Positions 33,637 to 42,784 of a DNA stretch of 64,000 bases are shown here, piece by piece. The stretch comes from CALAGB01 sp963713965 (GTDB lineage Bacteria; Chloroflexota; Chloroflexia; Thermomicrobiales; Thermomicrobiaceae). Numbering within the stretch: position 1 is the first letter of the stretch; each line of letters opens with the position of its first letter. The notes under the pieces are model-generated. The model was not told the DNA's origin. It did no database searches and was given only the letters and a program-made list of their open reading frames with translations. Made by a program: the position numbers and the translations under genes. Where the stretch lies: positions 3,038,001 to 3,102,000 of the forward strand of contig OY970217.1 in NCBI GenBank assembly GCA_963713965.1, in the 5' to 3' direction.

Positions 33637-35550
33637 TTAGCTCTCGTTGTGGACTTCGCGGAACTCGCCTTCGACGGTCGCCTCGTCCTCAGCCTGAGGG
33701 CCAGCTTCACCGGCATCGCCACCAGCGGCTTCGGCCGATTCCGTCTGCTCGTACATGCTGGTGCCGACTCGTGAGAGCGTCGAGGTCATCTCCTCGTATG
33801 CCGGCTGCAAGCGATCGATGTTCTCCCGGTCATTGTCCAGAATGTCTCTCACGGCCGCGATCTTGGACTCCAGGTCTGCCTTCAGCTCCGACGAAACCTT
33901 GTCGCCGTAGTCGTTGAGCGTCCGCTCGGCCTGGTAGACCATCGACTCCGCCTGGTTGCGCAGCTCGATGCCTTCGCGGCGATTCTTGTCGTCGTCGGCG
34001 TGCGCCTCGGCTTCACGTACCATGCGCTGAATTTCATCCTCGGTCAGACCACTGGAAGCCGTGATTGTGATCTTCTGCTCGCGGTTGGTCGCCTGGTCAC
34101 GTGCCGTGACGTTGAGAATGCCATTGGCATCGATGTCGAACGTCACTTCGATTTTCGGCACACCACGCGGAGCGGGCGGAATACCATCGAGGATGAATCG
34201 GCCAAGGCTCTTGTTGTCAGTCGCCATAGGCCGCTCTCCCTGCACCACGTTGATCTCGACCTGTGTCTGGTTGTCCGACGCGGTGGTGAAGATCTGGCTC
34301 TTGCGAGTCGGGATCGTCGTGTTCCGCTCGATCAGTGGAGTCGCGACGCCACCGAGCGTCTCGATTGACAGACTCAACGGAGTCACGTCCAGGAGTAACA
34401 CGTCCTTGACCTCGCCGCCAAGAACGCCCGCCTGAATCGCGGCGCCGATGGCCACGACCTCGTCCGGATTGACGCCCTTGTGTGGCTCTTTCCCGAAGAA
34501 ATCGCCAACCTTCTTCTGCACGGCTGGCATGCGCGTCTGACCGCCAACCAGCAAGACCTCATCGATCTTGTCCTTGGCGAGGTCGGCGTCTTTGAGAGCC
34601 GATTCCATTGGAGGAACAGTTCCGGTTACCAGATCGCCAACTAATTGCTCAAGCTTCGAGCGACTGAGCGTGATGTTCATGTGCTTCGGGCCGCTGGCGT
34701 CTGCCGTGACGAACGGGAGGTTGATCTCGGTCTGCTGCGTACTAGAGAGTTCGATCTTGGCCTTCTCCGCCGCTTCCTTGAGACGCTGAAGCGCCATGCG
34801 GTCGCTGCGCAGGTCGATGCCCTCCTGTTGCTTGAACTCGTCAGCCAGCCAGTCAATGATGCGCTGGTCGAAGTCGTCACCACCAAGGTGAGTATCACCG
34901 TTCGTCGCCAGAACCTGGAAGACACCTTCGGAGAGATCGAGGATCGAGATGTCGTAGGTGCCACCACCAAGGTCATAGACGGCGATCTGCTCGTCGCCCT
35001 TCTTGTCCAGTCCGTAGGCCAGGGCCGAAGCCGTCGGCTCGTTGATGATTCGCAGCACCTCGAGACCGGCAATGCGGCCGGCGTCTTTGGTGGCGTTACG
35101 CTGACTGTCGTCGAAGTAGGCCGGAACCGTAATGACCGCCTTATCGACGGTCTCGCCGAGATAGGCCTCAGCGTCCGCCTTCAGCTTCTGCAGGATCATC
35201 GCTGAGATCTCCGGCGGGCTGTACCAGCGATCGCCAATCAGGATCTCGACACCGTCGTTCTTGGCTCGACGTGCCTCGTACGGGACGAGCTTCAAATCAC
35301 GCTGCACCGCGGGATCTTCGAAGCGGCGACCCATGAAGCGCTTCACTGAAAAGATTGTGTTCTTGGCGTTGGTGATCGCTTGCCGTTTGGCAAAGCGCCC
35401 GACCAGCCGCTCACCGTTGTTTGATTGCGCCACGACGGACGGCGTCAGCCGCTCGCCTTCGGCATTCGGAATCACCGTCGGTTCACCGCCTTCAATGACG
35501 GCCATGACCGAGTTCGTGGTTCCTAAGTCAATTCCTATCGTTCGTCCCAT
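33637..35550 (-). CDS. dnaK: Molecular chaperone DnaK (Hsp70)
   Basis: A 637-residue Hsp70. IGIDLGTTNSVMAVIEGG opens the ATPase domain; VPAYFDDSQRNATKDAG, IINEPTASALAYGLD, IAVYDLGGGTYDISIL and EVLLVGGQTRMPAVQ are all intact, and LLLDVTPLSLSIETLGG begins the substrate-binding domain. It ends with an acidic Ala/Gly/Glu-rich tail. It folds and rescues proteins together with GrpE and DnaJ. It is the last gene of an hrcA-grpE-dnaK operon under CIRCE control and lies 54 nt after grpE. No dnaJ follows; the operon ends at the terminator. Confidence 0.98.
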   Translation of the reverse strand: MGRTIGIDLGTTNSVMAVIEGGEPTVIPNAEGERLTPSVVAQSNNGERLVGRFAKRQAITNAKNTIFSVKRFMGRRFEDPAVQRDLKLVPYEARRAKNDGVEILIGDRWYSPPEISAMILQKLKADAEAYLGETVDKAVITVPAYFDDSQRNATKDAGRIAGLEVLRIINEPTASALAYGLDKKGDEQIAVYDLGGGTYDISILDLSEGVFQVLATNGDTHLGGDDFDQRIIDWLADEFKQQEGIDLRSDRMALQRLKEAAEKAKIELSSTQQTEINLPFVTADASGPKHMNITLSRSKLEQLVGDLVTGTVPPMESALKDADLAKDKIDEVLLVGGQTRMPAVQKKVGDFFGKEPHKGVNPDEVVAIGAAIQAGVLGGEVKDVLLLDVTPLSLSIETLGGVATPLIERNTTIPTRKSQIFTTASDNQTQVEINVVQGERPMATDNKSLGRFILDGIPPAPRGVPKIEVTFDIDANGILNVTARDQATNREQKITITASSGLTEDEIQRMVREAEAHADDDKNRREGIELRNQAESMVYQAERTLNDYGDKVSSELKADLESKIAAVRDILDNDRENIDRLQPAYEEMTSTLSRVGTSMYEQTESAEAAGGDAGEAGPQAEDEATVEGEFREVHNES

Positions 35551-35604
35551 TGGACTTTGACCTCCTGATATGAACGCGCGTCCGCTTCGGGTTCGCGTCC
35601 GTCG

Positions 35605-36210
35605 TTATGCATGCCCGTTGTGTTCGTTCTTCATCGTGCCGACCTTTACCATCGCCGGCCGGATGATTCGGTCGTGAAGGGTGTAGCCCTTCTGGAACTC
35701 CTCGACGACGGTGTCGCCGCCGTCGGAATCGACACTCACGGCCTCGTGAACGCTGGGGTCGAAGGGTTTGCCAACTGCTTCGATCGGCTTCACCCCTTCT
35801 GCTTCGAGAATCGACCACATCTTGCGTTCGATGAGCCGCATCCCCTGAATCCAGGGATTGTCGCGCTCCTCCTGCGGAACGGAGTCGTTCGCGCGATGAA
35901 AGTCATCGATCACCGGAAGTATCCGAGAGATCAGGTTCTCCGCCGCGAACCGGCGAGCGGTCTGAACTTCTTGCTCCGTGCGCCGCCGGTAATTGATGAG
36001 CTCGGCCCGCGCACGTTGTGCCTGATCGAGGTATTCCGACGAGCGGATCCGCTCTTGCTCCAACTCATCGGCTAGGCTCTGCTGTACGATTTCTGGACCC
36101 TCCGACTCGTTGACGTTCCTTCCGGCAGCCTGCGCCTCGCCGGTGGTTTCCTCTGGCTCCAGGTCGAACTCTTGCTCGGCATCGACCCGACCCTGTCGCT
36201 CCTGGTTCAT
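35605..36210 (-). CDS. grpE: Nucleotide exchange factor GrpE
   Basis: A roughly 201-residue GrpE, which drives ADP release from DnaK. The N-terminal 60 residues are acidic and disordered-looking, then a coiled coil (ELEQERIRSSEYLDQAQRARAELINYRRR) and the conserved head: RILPVIDDFHRA, PWIQGMRLIERKM, GKPFDPSVHEAV and EEFQKGYTLHDRIIRPAMVKVG. ATG 36210 is preferred because it has a GAGGGA site 8 nt upstream; ATG 36228 in frame is the alternative. It lies between hrcA and dnaK on one transcript. Confidence 0.95.
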   Translation of the reverse strand: MNQERQGRVDAEQEFDLEPEETTGEAQAAGRNVNESEGPEIVQQSLADELEQERIRSSEYLDQAQRARAELINYRRRTEQEVQTARRFAAENLISRILPVIDDFHRANDSVPQEERDNPWIQGMRLIERKMWSILEAEGVKPIEAVGKPFDPSVHEAVSVDSDGGDTVVEEFQKGYTLHDRIIRPAMVKVGTMKNEHNGHA

Positions 36211-36233
36211 ATGCGTGTTATCCCTCATCGTGG

Positions 36234-37289
36234 TTACTGCAAGTAGTTGGTGTCCTCTTCGACCGTCACGTAGACGCTCTCGAGAAGGTCGCTCAAGAGC
36301 TGCGCCATGTAGCGGACGGTCGAGATCGACCGCCCATACGCCATACGCGTCGGACCGAGCACGCCAACCAACCCCGTCAACGCCGACGGAATGCCGTACG
36401 TTGAAACGACCACCCCGAATTTCTGCAGGTCTTCTGATCCGTTTTCGGCGCCAATAAAGACTTGAACCTCGTCATCAAAATCCATCTGAGTCGACAGCGC
36501 CGAAAGAATCGCCCCGCCGCGAAGCAGATCGAGTAGCCGAAACGCGATGAGACTCTGCGAGAACTCCGGCTGCTGCAGAGCGTGATCGAGCCCTTCGGAA
36601 AAGACCTCACTCTGGCCCTGCTGCTGTGCCAACCTGAGGGCCTCGGCAATTCTCCGCACAACGCTCGTCGCGAATTCGTCAGACAGGGGATTCAGGTTCT
36701 GGATCTGCCGCGCGCTCATATTGACGATTTCGTCGTTGAGCTGGCGGCTGATCGCGCTCAACGCGTCCTGCGCGTAAACCTCGGACGTGGTCAGGATCAG
36801 CTCCTGTGCGTTTCCAGACTGCGTCACCACGATCAGCAGGACCACCTGATCACGCAAGCTGATGAGCTCCACGTGCCTGAGGCGTTCGATCCGACTGCGT
36901 GGTGGCGTGACAAGCGCGAGATTGCCGCTCACATCCGCCAAAATTGAAGCCGCCAGCTTTGCCCAGGCCTCGATCTGCGTTTCGACCTGCCCAAATTGGT
37001 GGCGAATGCGCAGTTCCTCGGCGGGCGGGAGCCCCAAATCATCCAGCAAGTGCTCAACGTAGTAGCGATAGCCGAGGTCGGTTGGCACTCGTCCCGCGGA
37101 CGTGTGCGGATGCTGTAGGTAGAGCAGTTCCTCGAGCTCGCCCATCTCATTGCGCACCGTCGCCGGGCTAACACCCATCTGATAGCGCTGGATCAGGGTC
37201 TTCGATCCGACGGCTCGACCGGTTCGGACGTACTCCTGAACGATGTATTTAAGGATCGTTCGTTGTCGCTCGTTGAGTTCCCGAAGCAT
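36234..37289 (-). CDS. hrcA: Heat-inducible transcription repressor HrcA
   Basis: A 351-residue HrcA, the repressor of class I heat-shock genes. The winged-helix N-terminus LNERQRTILKYIVQEYVRTG and VSPATVRNEMGELEELLYLQHPHTSAGRVPTDLGYRYYV are typical; the GAF-like middle domain and the C-terminal GPTRMAYGRSISTVRYMAQLLSDLL match the family. A perfect CIRCE operator lies directly upstream, so it represses its own operon and needs a chaperone (usually GroEL) to stay active. ATG 37289 gives the usual N-terminus and has GAGG just before it; GTG 37301 is the alternative. Confidence 0.96.
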   Translation of the reverse strand: MLRELNERQRTILKYIVQEYVRTGRAVGSKTLIQRYQMGVSPATVRNEMGELEELLYLQHPHTSAGRVPTDLGYRYYVEHLLDDLGLPPAEELRIRHQFGQVETQIEAWAKLAASILADVSGNLALVTPPRSRIERLRHVELISLRDQVVLLIVVTQSGNAQELILTTSEVYAQDALSAISRQLNDEIVNMSARQIQNLNPLSDEFATSVVRRIAEALRLAQQQGQSEVFSEGLDHALQQPEFSQSLIAFRLLDLLRGGAILSALSTQMDFDDEVQVFIGAENGSEDLQKFGVVVSTYGIPSALTGLVGVLGPTRMAYGRSISTVRYMAQLLSDLLESVYVTVEEDTNYLQ

Positions 37290-37304
37290 GTCCTCACTCA
37301 CAAA

Positions 37305-37331
37305 TTAGCACTCGCACGCCGAGAGTGCTAA
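37305..37331 (-). promoter_or_regulatory. CIRCE operator
   Basis: TTAGCACTC, 9 nt, GAGTGCTAA: an exact match to the classical CIRCE consensus bound by HrcA. It lies immediately downstream of the promoter -10, where bound HrcA would block initiation. Confidence 0.97.
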
Positions 37332-37339
37332 CGCCATGT

Positions 37340-37368
37340 AGGATAACAGTTGATACCAGTCATGTCAA
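37340..37368 (-). promoter_or_regulatory. Promoter of the hrcA-grpE-dnaK operon
   Basis: On the minus strand a perfect TTGACA (complement of 37363-37368) and TATCCT (complement of 37340-37345) are 17 nt apart. The start point would fall at the edge of the CIRCE element. Confidence 0.85.
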
Positions 37369-37507
37369 GGTTGGACGGCAGGCTCAAGAGGGTGTCCGGA
37401 CACCTACGCGACGCTTGCTTCGAAAGCGTTGTCGAGGGCGCGTGACGGACCGGAATTGCGACGAGATTTGCTCCAGCGGTGGCTGTAATCGGCGCGGCTC
37501 GAACTCG

Positions 37508-38806
37508 TCAGAGCTCTGTTGGCTCGCCGTCAGAGTCGCGCGACCGGAAGAGGAGGACGCTGCCCACGACGATGGTAAGAACCGCTGCGAAGCTGAAGAG
37601 GATCACGGAGCCCGACTCCGCCAGGAGGTCGTTAACGCGGTCGCCGAGACTTGGGTTCCGATGATCGCCACTGGTCGTAGCGGTCACCTGCTTGTCTCCG
37701 CCGTACCCGAGCCACTGCTTCCACTGAAGGTCGAGCTGGTCGATGCTGATGCCCAGTCCCATCTGGACGGCGTCATCGTTCGACACGCCTTTGCTGTATG
37801 CGTTGAGGAGCGCCGCCATCTTGTCGGCCCCCTTTTCCGTGATGATGAAGTGAACGATGCTCTCGCTCTCTGCATAGGAGAGGAGCGCCTGGTCCGGATC
37901 GTCCGGGAAACTGGAATCGAGCGCGCGGACCGAGATCAACTCACCTTTGTTGACCGCGTTCTTGAGGGCGGACGGAAAGCGTGTGTCCTGCACTTCTTGA
38001 TAGTACGTGGCGAGTCCTTCGTCCAACCACGGCGGCGGGGTGTTGAATGGGTTGTCTGTCGCTTGCCCAACAATGATGTGAACGGTCTCATGACTCAAAA
38101 CGCGGTGCACTTCGGATGTAGCGCCGGAACCTGATTGGATGCCGGTCAGAATCAGGTGCAGGCTCGGTTCAGCGATACCGCCGATCCATTCAGCGCTGTT
38201 GGGCGGTAGCGCGCTGGCAAAGTCGTTCTGGCTGCCATACACCAATACGCGAACTGGGTCGATCGTCTTGATGTTGAAGGTCTGCTCGAATTTGGTCACA
38301 GACTGGACAGTCGTGGTCAGCGCTTCCTGTCCAACGCTGTCGTCCCCCTTGAAATAGTAGACGGTGACTGGCCCGCTGGTTGCTGTGTCCCATTGATACC
38401 GGTTGTCCATGTAAAGGACGGTCTTTTCGGGTGTCTCGACGATGCTGCCATCCTGAAGTGTCACCCGCCAGCGATACACGACGTCGACACCTGGCGGCAG
38501 GTAGTGAAGCTGCATGTCAATGGTGCTGGACGTGTCGATATGCGTCCCGCCCGAAAACGGGGTTCTGGAGACCTCGGTCACCGGGTCGTATGCGGCGTGA
38601 TACCAAACCTCGACGGAAGTCGCCGGCTGTGGCGCATCGGCGACCAGATCGAATTCGAGCTTGGTAGGGAAATCGACGGTCGCCGTCTGTTTGCTAACCG
38701 CGAGATCGGCCGCCGCGACCGGTATGGCCGGGACGACGAGTCCGGCGAAGAGAACGATGAGGATCGCGAGCGCGGCCGCTCGAGGCAAGCCGCGCTTACT
38801 GCCCAT
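37508..38806 (-). CDS. Secreted/membrane gluzincin peptidase (peptidase MA-like)
   Basis: A roughly 432-residue protein. It has an N-terminal signal sequence (hydrophobic residues about 8-28 ending PVAAA), then a beta-rich domain of about 170 residues. The catalytic domain shows HETVHIIVG (HExxH) near residue 240 and WLDEGLATYYQE 20 residues on, which supplies the third zinc ligand. This is the pattern of peptidase MA-like gluzincins. A C-terminal membrane helix (VILFSFAAVLTIVVGSVLLF) and a short basic tail anchor it with the protease outside. ATG 38806 overlaps the prfB stop region and has GAGG upstream. It probably shares the prfB transcript. Substrate unknown. Confidence 0.85.
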   Translation of the reverse strand: MGSKRGLPRAAALAILIVLFAGLVVPAIPVAAADLAVSKQTATVDFPTKLEFDLVADAPQPATSVEVWYHAAYDPVTEVSRTPFSGGTHIDTSSTIDMQLHYLPPGVDVVYRWRVTLQDGSIVETPEKTVLYMDNRYQWDTATSGPVTVYYFKGDDSVGQEALTTTVQSVTKFEQTFNIKTIDPVRVLVYGSQNDFASALPPNSAEWIGGIAEPSLHLILTGIQSGSGATSEVHRVLSHETVHIIVGQATDNPFNTPPPWLDEGLATYYQEVQDTRFPSALKNAVNKGELISVRALDSSFPDDPDQALLSYAESESIVHFIITEKGADKMAALLNAYSKGVSNDDAVQMGLGISIDQLDLQWKQWLGYGGDKQVTATTSGDHRNPSLGDRVNDLLAESGSVILFSFAAVLTIVVGSVLLFRSRDSDGEPTEL

Positions 38807-39903
38807 TTTCCTCACCCAGCTGCTGGTGAAGATAGGCCTCGATGAAGGAATCGAGCTCGCCGGCGAGGACCGCCTGAATGTTTCCAGTGCTGTGCTCGGT
38901 TCGGTGATCCGTTACCATCGTGTACGGATGAAGCACATAGGAACGGATGCGATTGCCCCAACCGGCTGCGACGTGCTCTCCTTTGAGCTTTGACTGCTCT
39001 TCTTCACGCTCGCGGAACGCCCGTTCGGTCAGTCGCGCTCGCAGAATCTTCATGGCCGACTCGCGGTTTTGCAGCTGGGAGCGCTCGTTCTGGCACGTCA
39101 CCACGATGCCGGTCGGCAGGTGCGTGATGCGTACGGCTGAGCTGGTCTTGTTGACGTGCTGGCCGCCGGCGCCGGACGAACGATACGTGTCGACGCGCAG
39201 ATCATCGTCGTTGATCTTGATTTCGTCATTGTCCTCGACCTCCGGCAACACTTCGACCAACGCGAAGGCCGTGTGTCGTCGATGGGCAGCATCGAACGGG
39301 GAGAGTCGAACCAGCCTGTGCGTACCTGCCTCACCCCTGGTGTACCCATATGCGTTTTCACCGCGGATCTCGATCGTGGCGCTCTTGATGCCCGCCTCTT
39401 CACCTTCGGTCACATCGAGCACGTTCGCCTGGAATCCGGCGTTTGATGCCCATCGAAGATACATGCGCATCAGCATCTCGGCCCAATCCTGGGCGTCGAC
39501 TCCGCCGGTTCCGGCGTGCACTGCCAAAATGGCGTCGTTCTCGTCGAATTGGCCTGTGAGAAGCAGGCCAAGCTCCAGCTGGTCGAGCTGCCGGACAAGC
39601 GTCTCGGTCTCATCTGCGATCTCAGCACGCATGGATTCGTCGTCGTGCGCGAGCTCGATCAGCTCGCTGAGGTCGCTGGCCTGCTTGCTTAACGCCTTCC
39701 AGCGCTCCACCTGGTTGCGAAGTGAACCGAGGTGGCGCATCGCTCGTTGCGCTCGTTCGGAATCGTTCCAGAACTCTGGGTTCGAGCTTTCGAGCTCGAG
39801 TTCGCGAACCTCCTGCTCTTTGGCAGGGACGTCAAAGACGCACCCCGATCCGGTCGAGGCGGTCCACACTCGAGATGACAGTCTGCTCAACGTTTTCGAT
39901 CAC
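38796..39903 (-). CDS. prfB: Peptide chain release factor 2, with programmed +1 frameshift
   Basis: RF2 recognises UGA/UAA stop codons. The GGQ loop (SSGAGGQHVNKTSSAVRITH) and the region AVHAGTGGVDAQDWAEML are intact. The first 23 codons, from GTG 39903 (AAGGG 7 nt upstream), read IENVEQTVISSVDRLDRIGVRL and meet an in-frame TGA at 39832-39834 within CTT TGA C. A +1 shift there continues into DVPAKEQEVRELE, the rest of the protein. A GGGGTG element (complement of 39841-39846) lies just upstream as the internal Shine-Dalgarno-like stimulator. This is the classical RF2 autoregulatory frameshift. The frame that runs through from 39890 without shifting is an artefact. Confidence 0.95.
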
Positions 39904-39973
39904 GATTGGTCCCTTACTGATCATGGAACGGAAGACGAAAAAGGGGGCGATTCCTGAGAATTTTGCCTCCGGA

Positions 39974-39982
39974 AGTATAGCA
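39974..39982 (-). promoter_or_regulatory. Extended -10 promoter of prfB
   Basis: On the minus strand TGC-TATACT (complement of 39974-39982) lies about 70 nt upstream of the prfB GTG. No strong -35 is present, as is usual for extended -10 promoters. Confidence 0.5.
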
Positions 39983-40108
39983 TAGGCCCTCTTTTTGACT
40001 GTTTCGAATCCCTCTGCCGGCGATTGCGCCGATGGCTGGTGTTCGAGACTGCGTCGGGATATGATCCCACACGCGCGACTCGCCACCGTGGGGGTTTGAC
40101 GACGACCA

Positions 40109-41311
40109 ATGGTGAAGCAACTGCTCCGGAACAAGGCGCTCCTGACCTTCATGCTCGGCCACTTCACGGTCGACATGTTCGGCGGCCTGTTGCCAATTCT
40201 CTACCCGTTCATCGCCGTCGCGTTTAACCTGAGCCTTGGTGACGTCGGTCTGATCGCCCTCTGTTACACGGGCGCATCGTCTCTATCGCAGCCCCTCTTC
40301 GGCTTCGTGGCTGATCGCTACGGCAGCCGTTATCTTGCGCCCGCAAGTCTGATCTGGGCCGCGGTGATGTTCGGCCTGGTTGGCTATTCGCCAAATCTGG
40401 CGATGCTCGCCTTCCTGGCCGCCATGGCCGGTCTCGGATCGGGCGCATACCATCCGCAAGGCGCCGCCAACGCCTCCGCCGTGACGGGCGACATCCAGAA
40501 GAACACTGCGATGTCCTTCTACACCGTCGGGGGTACGTCGGGATACGCACTCGGACCGATCCTGGGAGCAATCGTCTTTGGCTTGCTCGGTCGCCATGGC
40601 TCGATCATTCTGGCGCCGTTCGGCATCTTCTCGGCCTTCCTGGTGCTGCGTTCATTCAAGCGGCTTGGTCTGGGGCTGCCCGAGGCGCACCTCGAGGCGC
40701 GCAAGCAGCAGCGGAACATCCGCTGGCGGCCACTCGTGCCGATCCTTTCGGTTTCGATGCTGCGCAACCTGGTGATGCTCTCTGTCACGACGTTCGTGCC
40801 ACTCTGGTTCAAAGATCTGGGTTACAGTGCCGCCTTCTATGGCGTGCTCACGTCCTTGATCATCGCTGGTGGCGCCGTCGGTGCCGTCTTTGGTGGCGTA
40901 CTGGCGGACCGGTTTGGACAGCGTCAGGTGTTAATTGCAGGTCTGGCGCTGAGCATGCCTGCCTTGATCATCTTCGTACTCAATCCGGGTCCGGGCGCGC
41001 TGGTCCTGGGACCGATTTTCGGCATGCTGGGCGAAGGACCGGTCTCGATCACACTGGTTATGGCGCAGCGACTGTTGCCAGGTCGCGTGGGTATGGCGTC
41101 CGGCTTCGTGCTCGGACTCGGCTTCGTGGCCGCGGGTATCGGCGCGCCGATCACTGGAGTGCTCGCTGACCGCATCGGGACGCCGAATGCCATGATGATC
41201 ATCTCAAGCATGATGTTGGTGGCGATCATCGCGGCGCTCTTGATCCCGCGTGAAGCCATGGACGCGCGCGCCACTCCGGCGCTCGCGCTGGCCGACGGAT
41301 CAACAGATTAG
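40109..41311 (+). CDS. MFS transporter, fosmidomycin-resistance (Fsr) type
   Basis: A 400-residue, twelve-helix major facilitator protein. The N-terminus LGHFTVDMFGGLLPILYPFI (two conserved acidic/aromatic clusters), FGFVADRYGSRYLAP (motif A) and GAYHPQGAANASAVTGD are characteristic of the Fsr/SetA-like group. The second-half motif A is GVLADRFGQRQV. Members export fosmidomycin or sugars and toxic compounds; the substrate here is unknown. It is transcribed divergently from prfB and converges on the M50/CBS protease gene. Confidence 0.88.
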   Translation: MVKQLLRNKALLTFMLGHFTVDMFGGLLPILYPFIAVAFNLSLGDVGLIALCYTGASSLSQPLFGFVADRYGSRYLAPASLIWAAVMFGLVGYSPNLAMLAFLAAMAGLGSGAYHPQGAANASAVTGDIQKNTAMSFYTVGGTSGYALGPILGAIVFGLLGRHGSIILAPFGIFSAFLVLRSFKRLGLGLPEAHLEARKQQRNIRWRPLVPILSVSMLRNLVMLSVTTFVPLWFKDLGYSAAFYGVLTSLIIAGGAVGAVFGGVLADRFGQRQVLIAGLALSMPALIIFVLNPGPGALVLGPIFGMLGEGPVSITLVMAQRLLPGRVGMASGFVLGLGFVAAGIGAPITGVLADRIGTPNAMMIISSMMLVAIIAALLIPREAMDARATPALALADGSTD

Positions 41312-41344
41312 ACGATTCTGGGCTCGGAGATGGATTCGTCGGCC

Positions 41345-42472
41345 CTATTTGCGGGATCGTGGAATCTCGTTGCGTAGTTGGATGAAGCGGATAACGTCGT
41401 TTCGTGTCAGCAGACCCACCAGTAATTCGCCGCGAACTACCGGTATCTGGTGGATGTCCCGCTCCGACATCTCTTGCAGCGCCTCACTGAGGGGCGAGTC
41501 CGGCGTGACGGTCACGAGCCGCTCACGCGGCGTCATGCGATCCAGAACACGAAAGGTCCGCCAGTCCGTCCGCGGCACGGACTTGATATCCGACAGCGTG
41601 ATGATTCCCTGAAGCACTCCGTCTCGTACCACCGGAACCCCGCGCGTGTTCTGACCGAGAATATGGTGCTCGACCAAGTCTTCGAGCGTCGTCTCAGGCT
41701 CGACCGTGACGGGATTCGAGCGCATCAACATGGCGATAGTGACGTCCTGAAAGGTCTCCTCCATGCGTAGCTGCTGCATCGATTGTTGCGCGGCGTTTTG
41801 TAGGAACCAGCCGATTGCCACGAACCAGATGCCGGAGATGAGCACGCCGGCGAACATCACGAATACACCCAGGACGATGAAGAGGTAGCCGATGATCACT
41901 CCGAGGGTTCCGGCGATGTTGGTCGCTCGATCCATGCTGTGGGTGATGCCCCAGACGATCGAGCGGAACACGCGTCCGCCGTCCAGCGGGAACCCGGGAA
42001 TCAGATTGAAGGCAACCAGTAGGCCGTTGGCCATGGCCAGGTAGAAAAAGATTCCTTCCAGTTGCGAGTTCACATTGCGCATGAGATAGCTGAGCCCGAG
42101 CGAGACCGCCGCGATGACGAAACTGACCGCCGGACCCGCGATGGCCACCTGGAACTCGGTCTTGGCGTCCTGTGTGTCCTGGGTCAGACTGGCGACACCG
42201 CCGAAGATGAAGAGGGTGATGTTCTTCACTGGAATGCCGCGGGCAATGGCGACGAGTGAGTGACCTAGTTCGTGAGCGACGACCGATGCGAAGAGCAGGA
42301 GGCTGGCGATGACGCTTATCGTCCAGTACTGCCCGGTCGTCCAGTTGTCATAAAGAGACGGGAAATAGTCGACCGCGAGGGAATAGGAGAGGAGCGCGAA
42401 GATGAAGATCCACGTGTAGTGAACGCCGATCTCTATGCCCCGGATTCGCCCAAGCTTCCATGACGCTTCCAC
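41345..42472 (-). CDS. Site-2 protease (M50) with C-terminal CBS domains
   Basis: A 375-residue membrane protease of the Rv2869c/SpoIVFB-like group with CBS domains. The zinc motif VVAHELGHSLVAIARG (HELGH) lies in a membrane helix, and NLIPGFPLDGGRVFRS supplies the second active-site motif. Six or so helices are followed by two CBS domains: MLMRSNPVTVEPETTLEDLVEH... GVPVVRDGVLQGIITLSDI and MTPRERLVTVTPDSPLSEAL... HQIPVVRGELLVGLLTRNDV. CBS domains often bind adenosine nucleotides, so activity may respond to energy state. GTG 42472 is chosen since the family begins near there; the upstream open frame lacks family features. A second, shorter M50 protease occurs at 7.6 kb. Confidence 0.9.
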   Translation of the reverse strand: MEASWKLGRIRGIEIGVHYTWIFIFALLSYSLAVDYFPSLYDNWTTGQYWTISVIASLLLFASVVAHELGHSLVAIARGIPVKNITLFIFGGVASLTQDTQDAKTEFQVAIAGPAVSFVIAAVSLGLSYLMRNVNSQLEGIFFYLAMANGLLVAFNLIPGFPLDGGRVFRSIVWGITHSMDRATNIAGTLGVIIGYLFIVLGVFVMFAGVLISGIWFVAIGWFLQNAAQQSMQQLRMEETFQDVTIAMLMRSNPVTVEPETTLEDLVEHHILGQNTRGVPVVRDGVLQGIITLSDIKSVPRTDWRTFRVLDRMTPRERLVTVTPDSPLSEALQEMSERDIHQIPVVRGELLVGLLTRNDVIRFIQLRNEIPRSRK

Positions 42473-42784
42473 GTGAGTTGTCTCTTTCCCGTCAGAATAG
42501 GATGTCTTCGTGAACAGTCTTCCGGTGGCCGATTGGCCGCTGCTGCCTGACGTGCAGTTCCGGTTTCGCGTTGAGCCGCCGCCAAAGCAGCTGCCCGTGT
42601 TGCAACTTCGATCTTCGCCGATTCCCTTGATCCAGGCGAATTGTAACTGACCGCCTGTGTCAAATTCGTGAACGTGACGCGTCACCGGCTGCGAATGGCT
42701 GGATATCCACCGGCAAGCGGGAGCGACTGTTCAATTGGTTGCCACGGGCGCGTCCCTCACAAGGCGGGTATGAAGGCGTCGGCA
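42473..42784 (-). other. Spacer between coaE and the M50/CBS gene
   Basis: A 312-nt spacer. On the minus strand TTGACA and TACAAT occur close together near 42640-42665, but only about 12 nt apart, too short for a standard promoter. No gene or clear terminator was recognised. Confidence 0.3.

Noticed and set aside
39832..40176. Separate 114-codon minus-strand gene upstream of prfB
   Set aside because: Only its last 23 codons are meaningful; they are the zero-frame leader of RF2 ending at the frameshift TGA.
42486..42685. N-terminal extension of the M50/CBS protease to 42685
   Set aside because: The extra 71 residues are Ser/Gly/Asn/Arg-rich with no family similarity; GTG 42472 starts at the conserved region.
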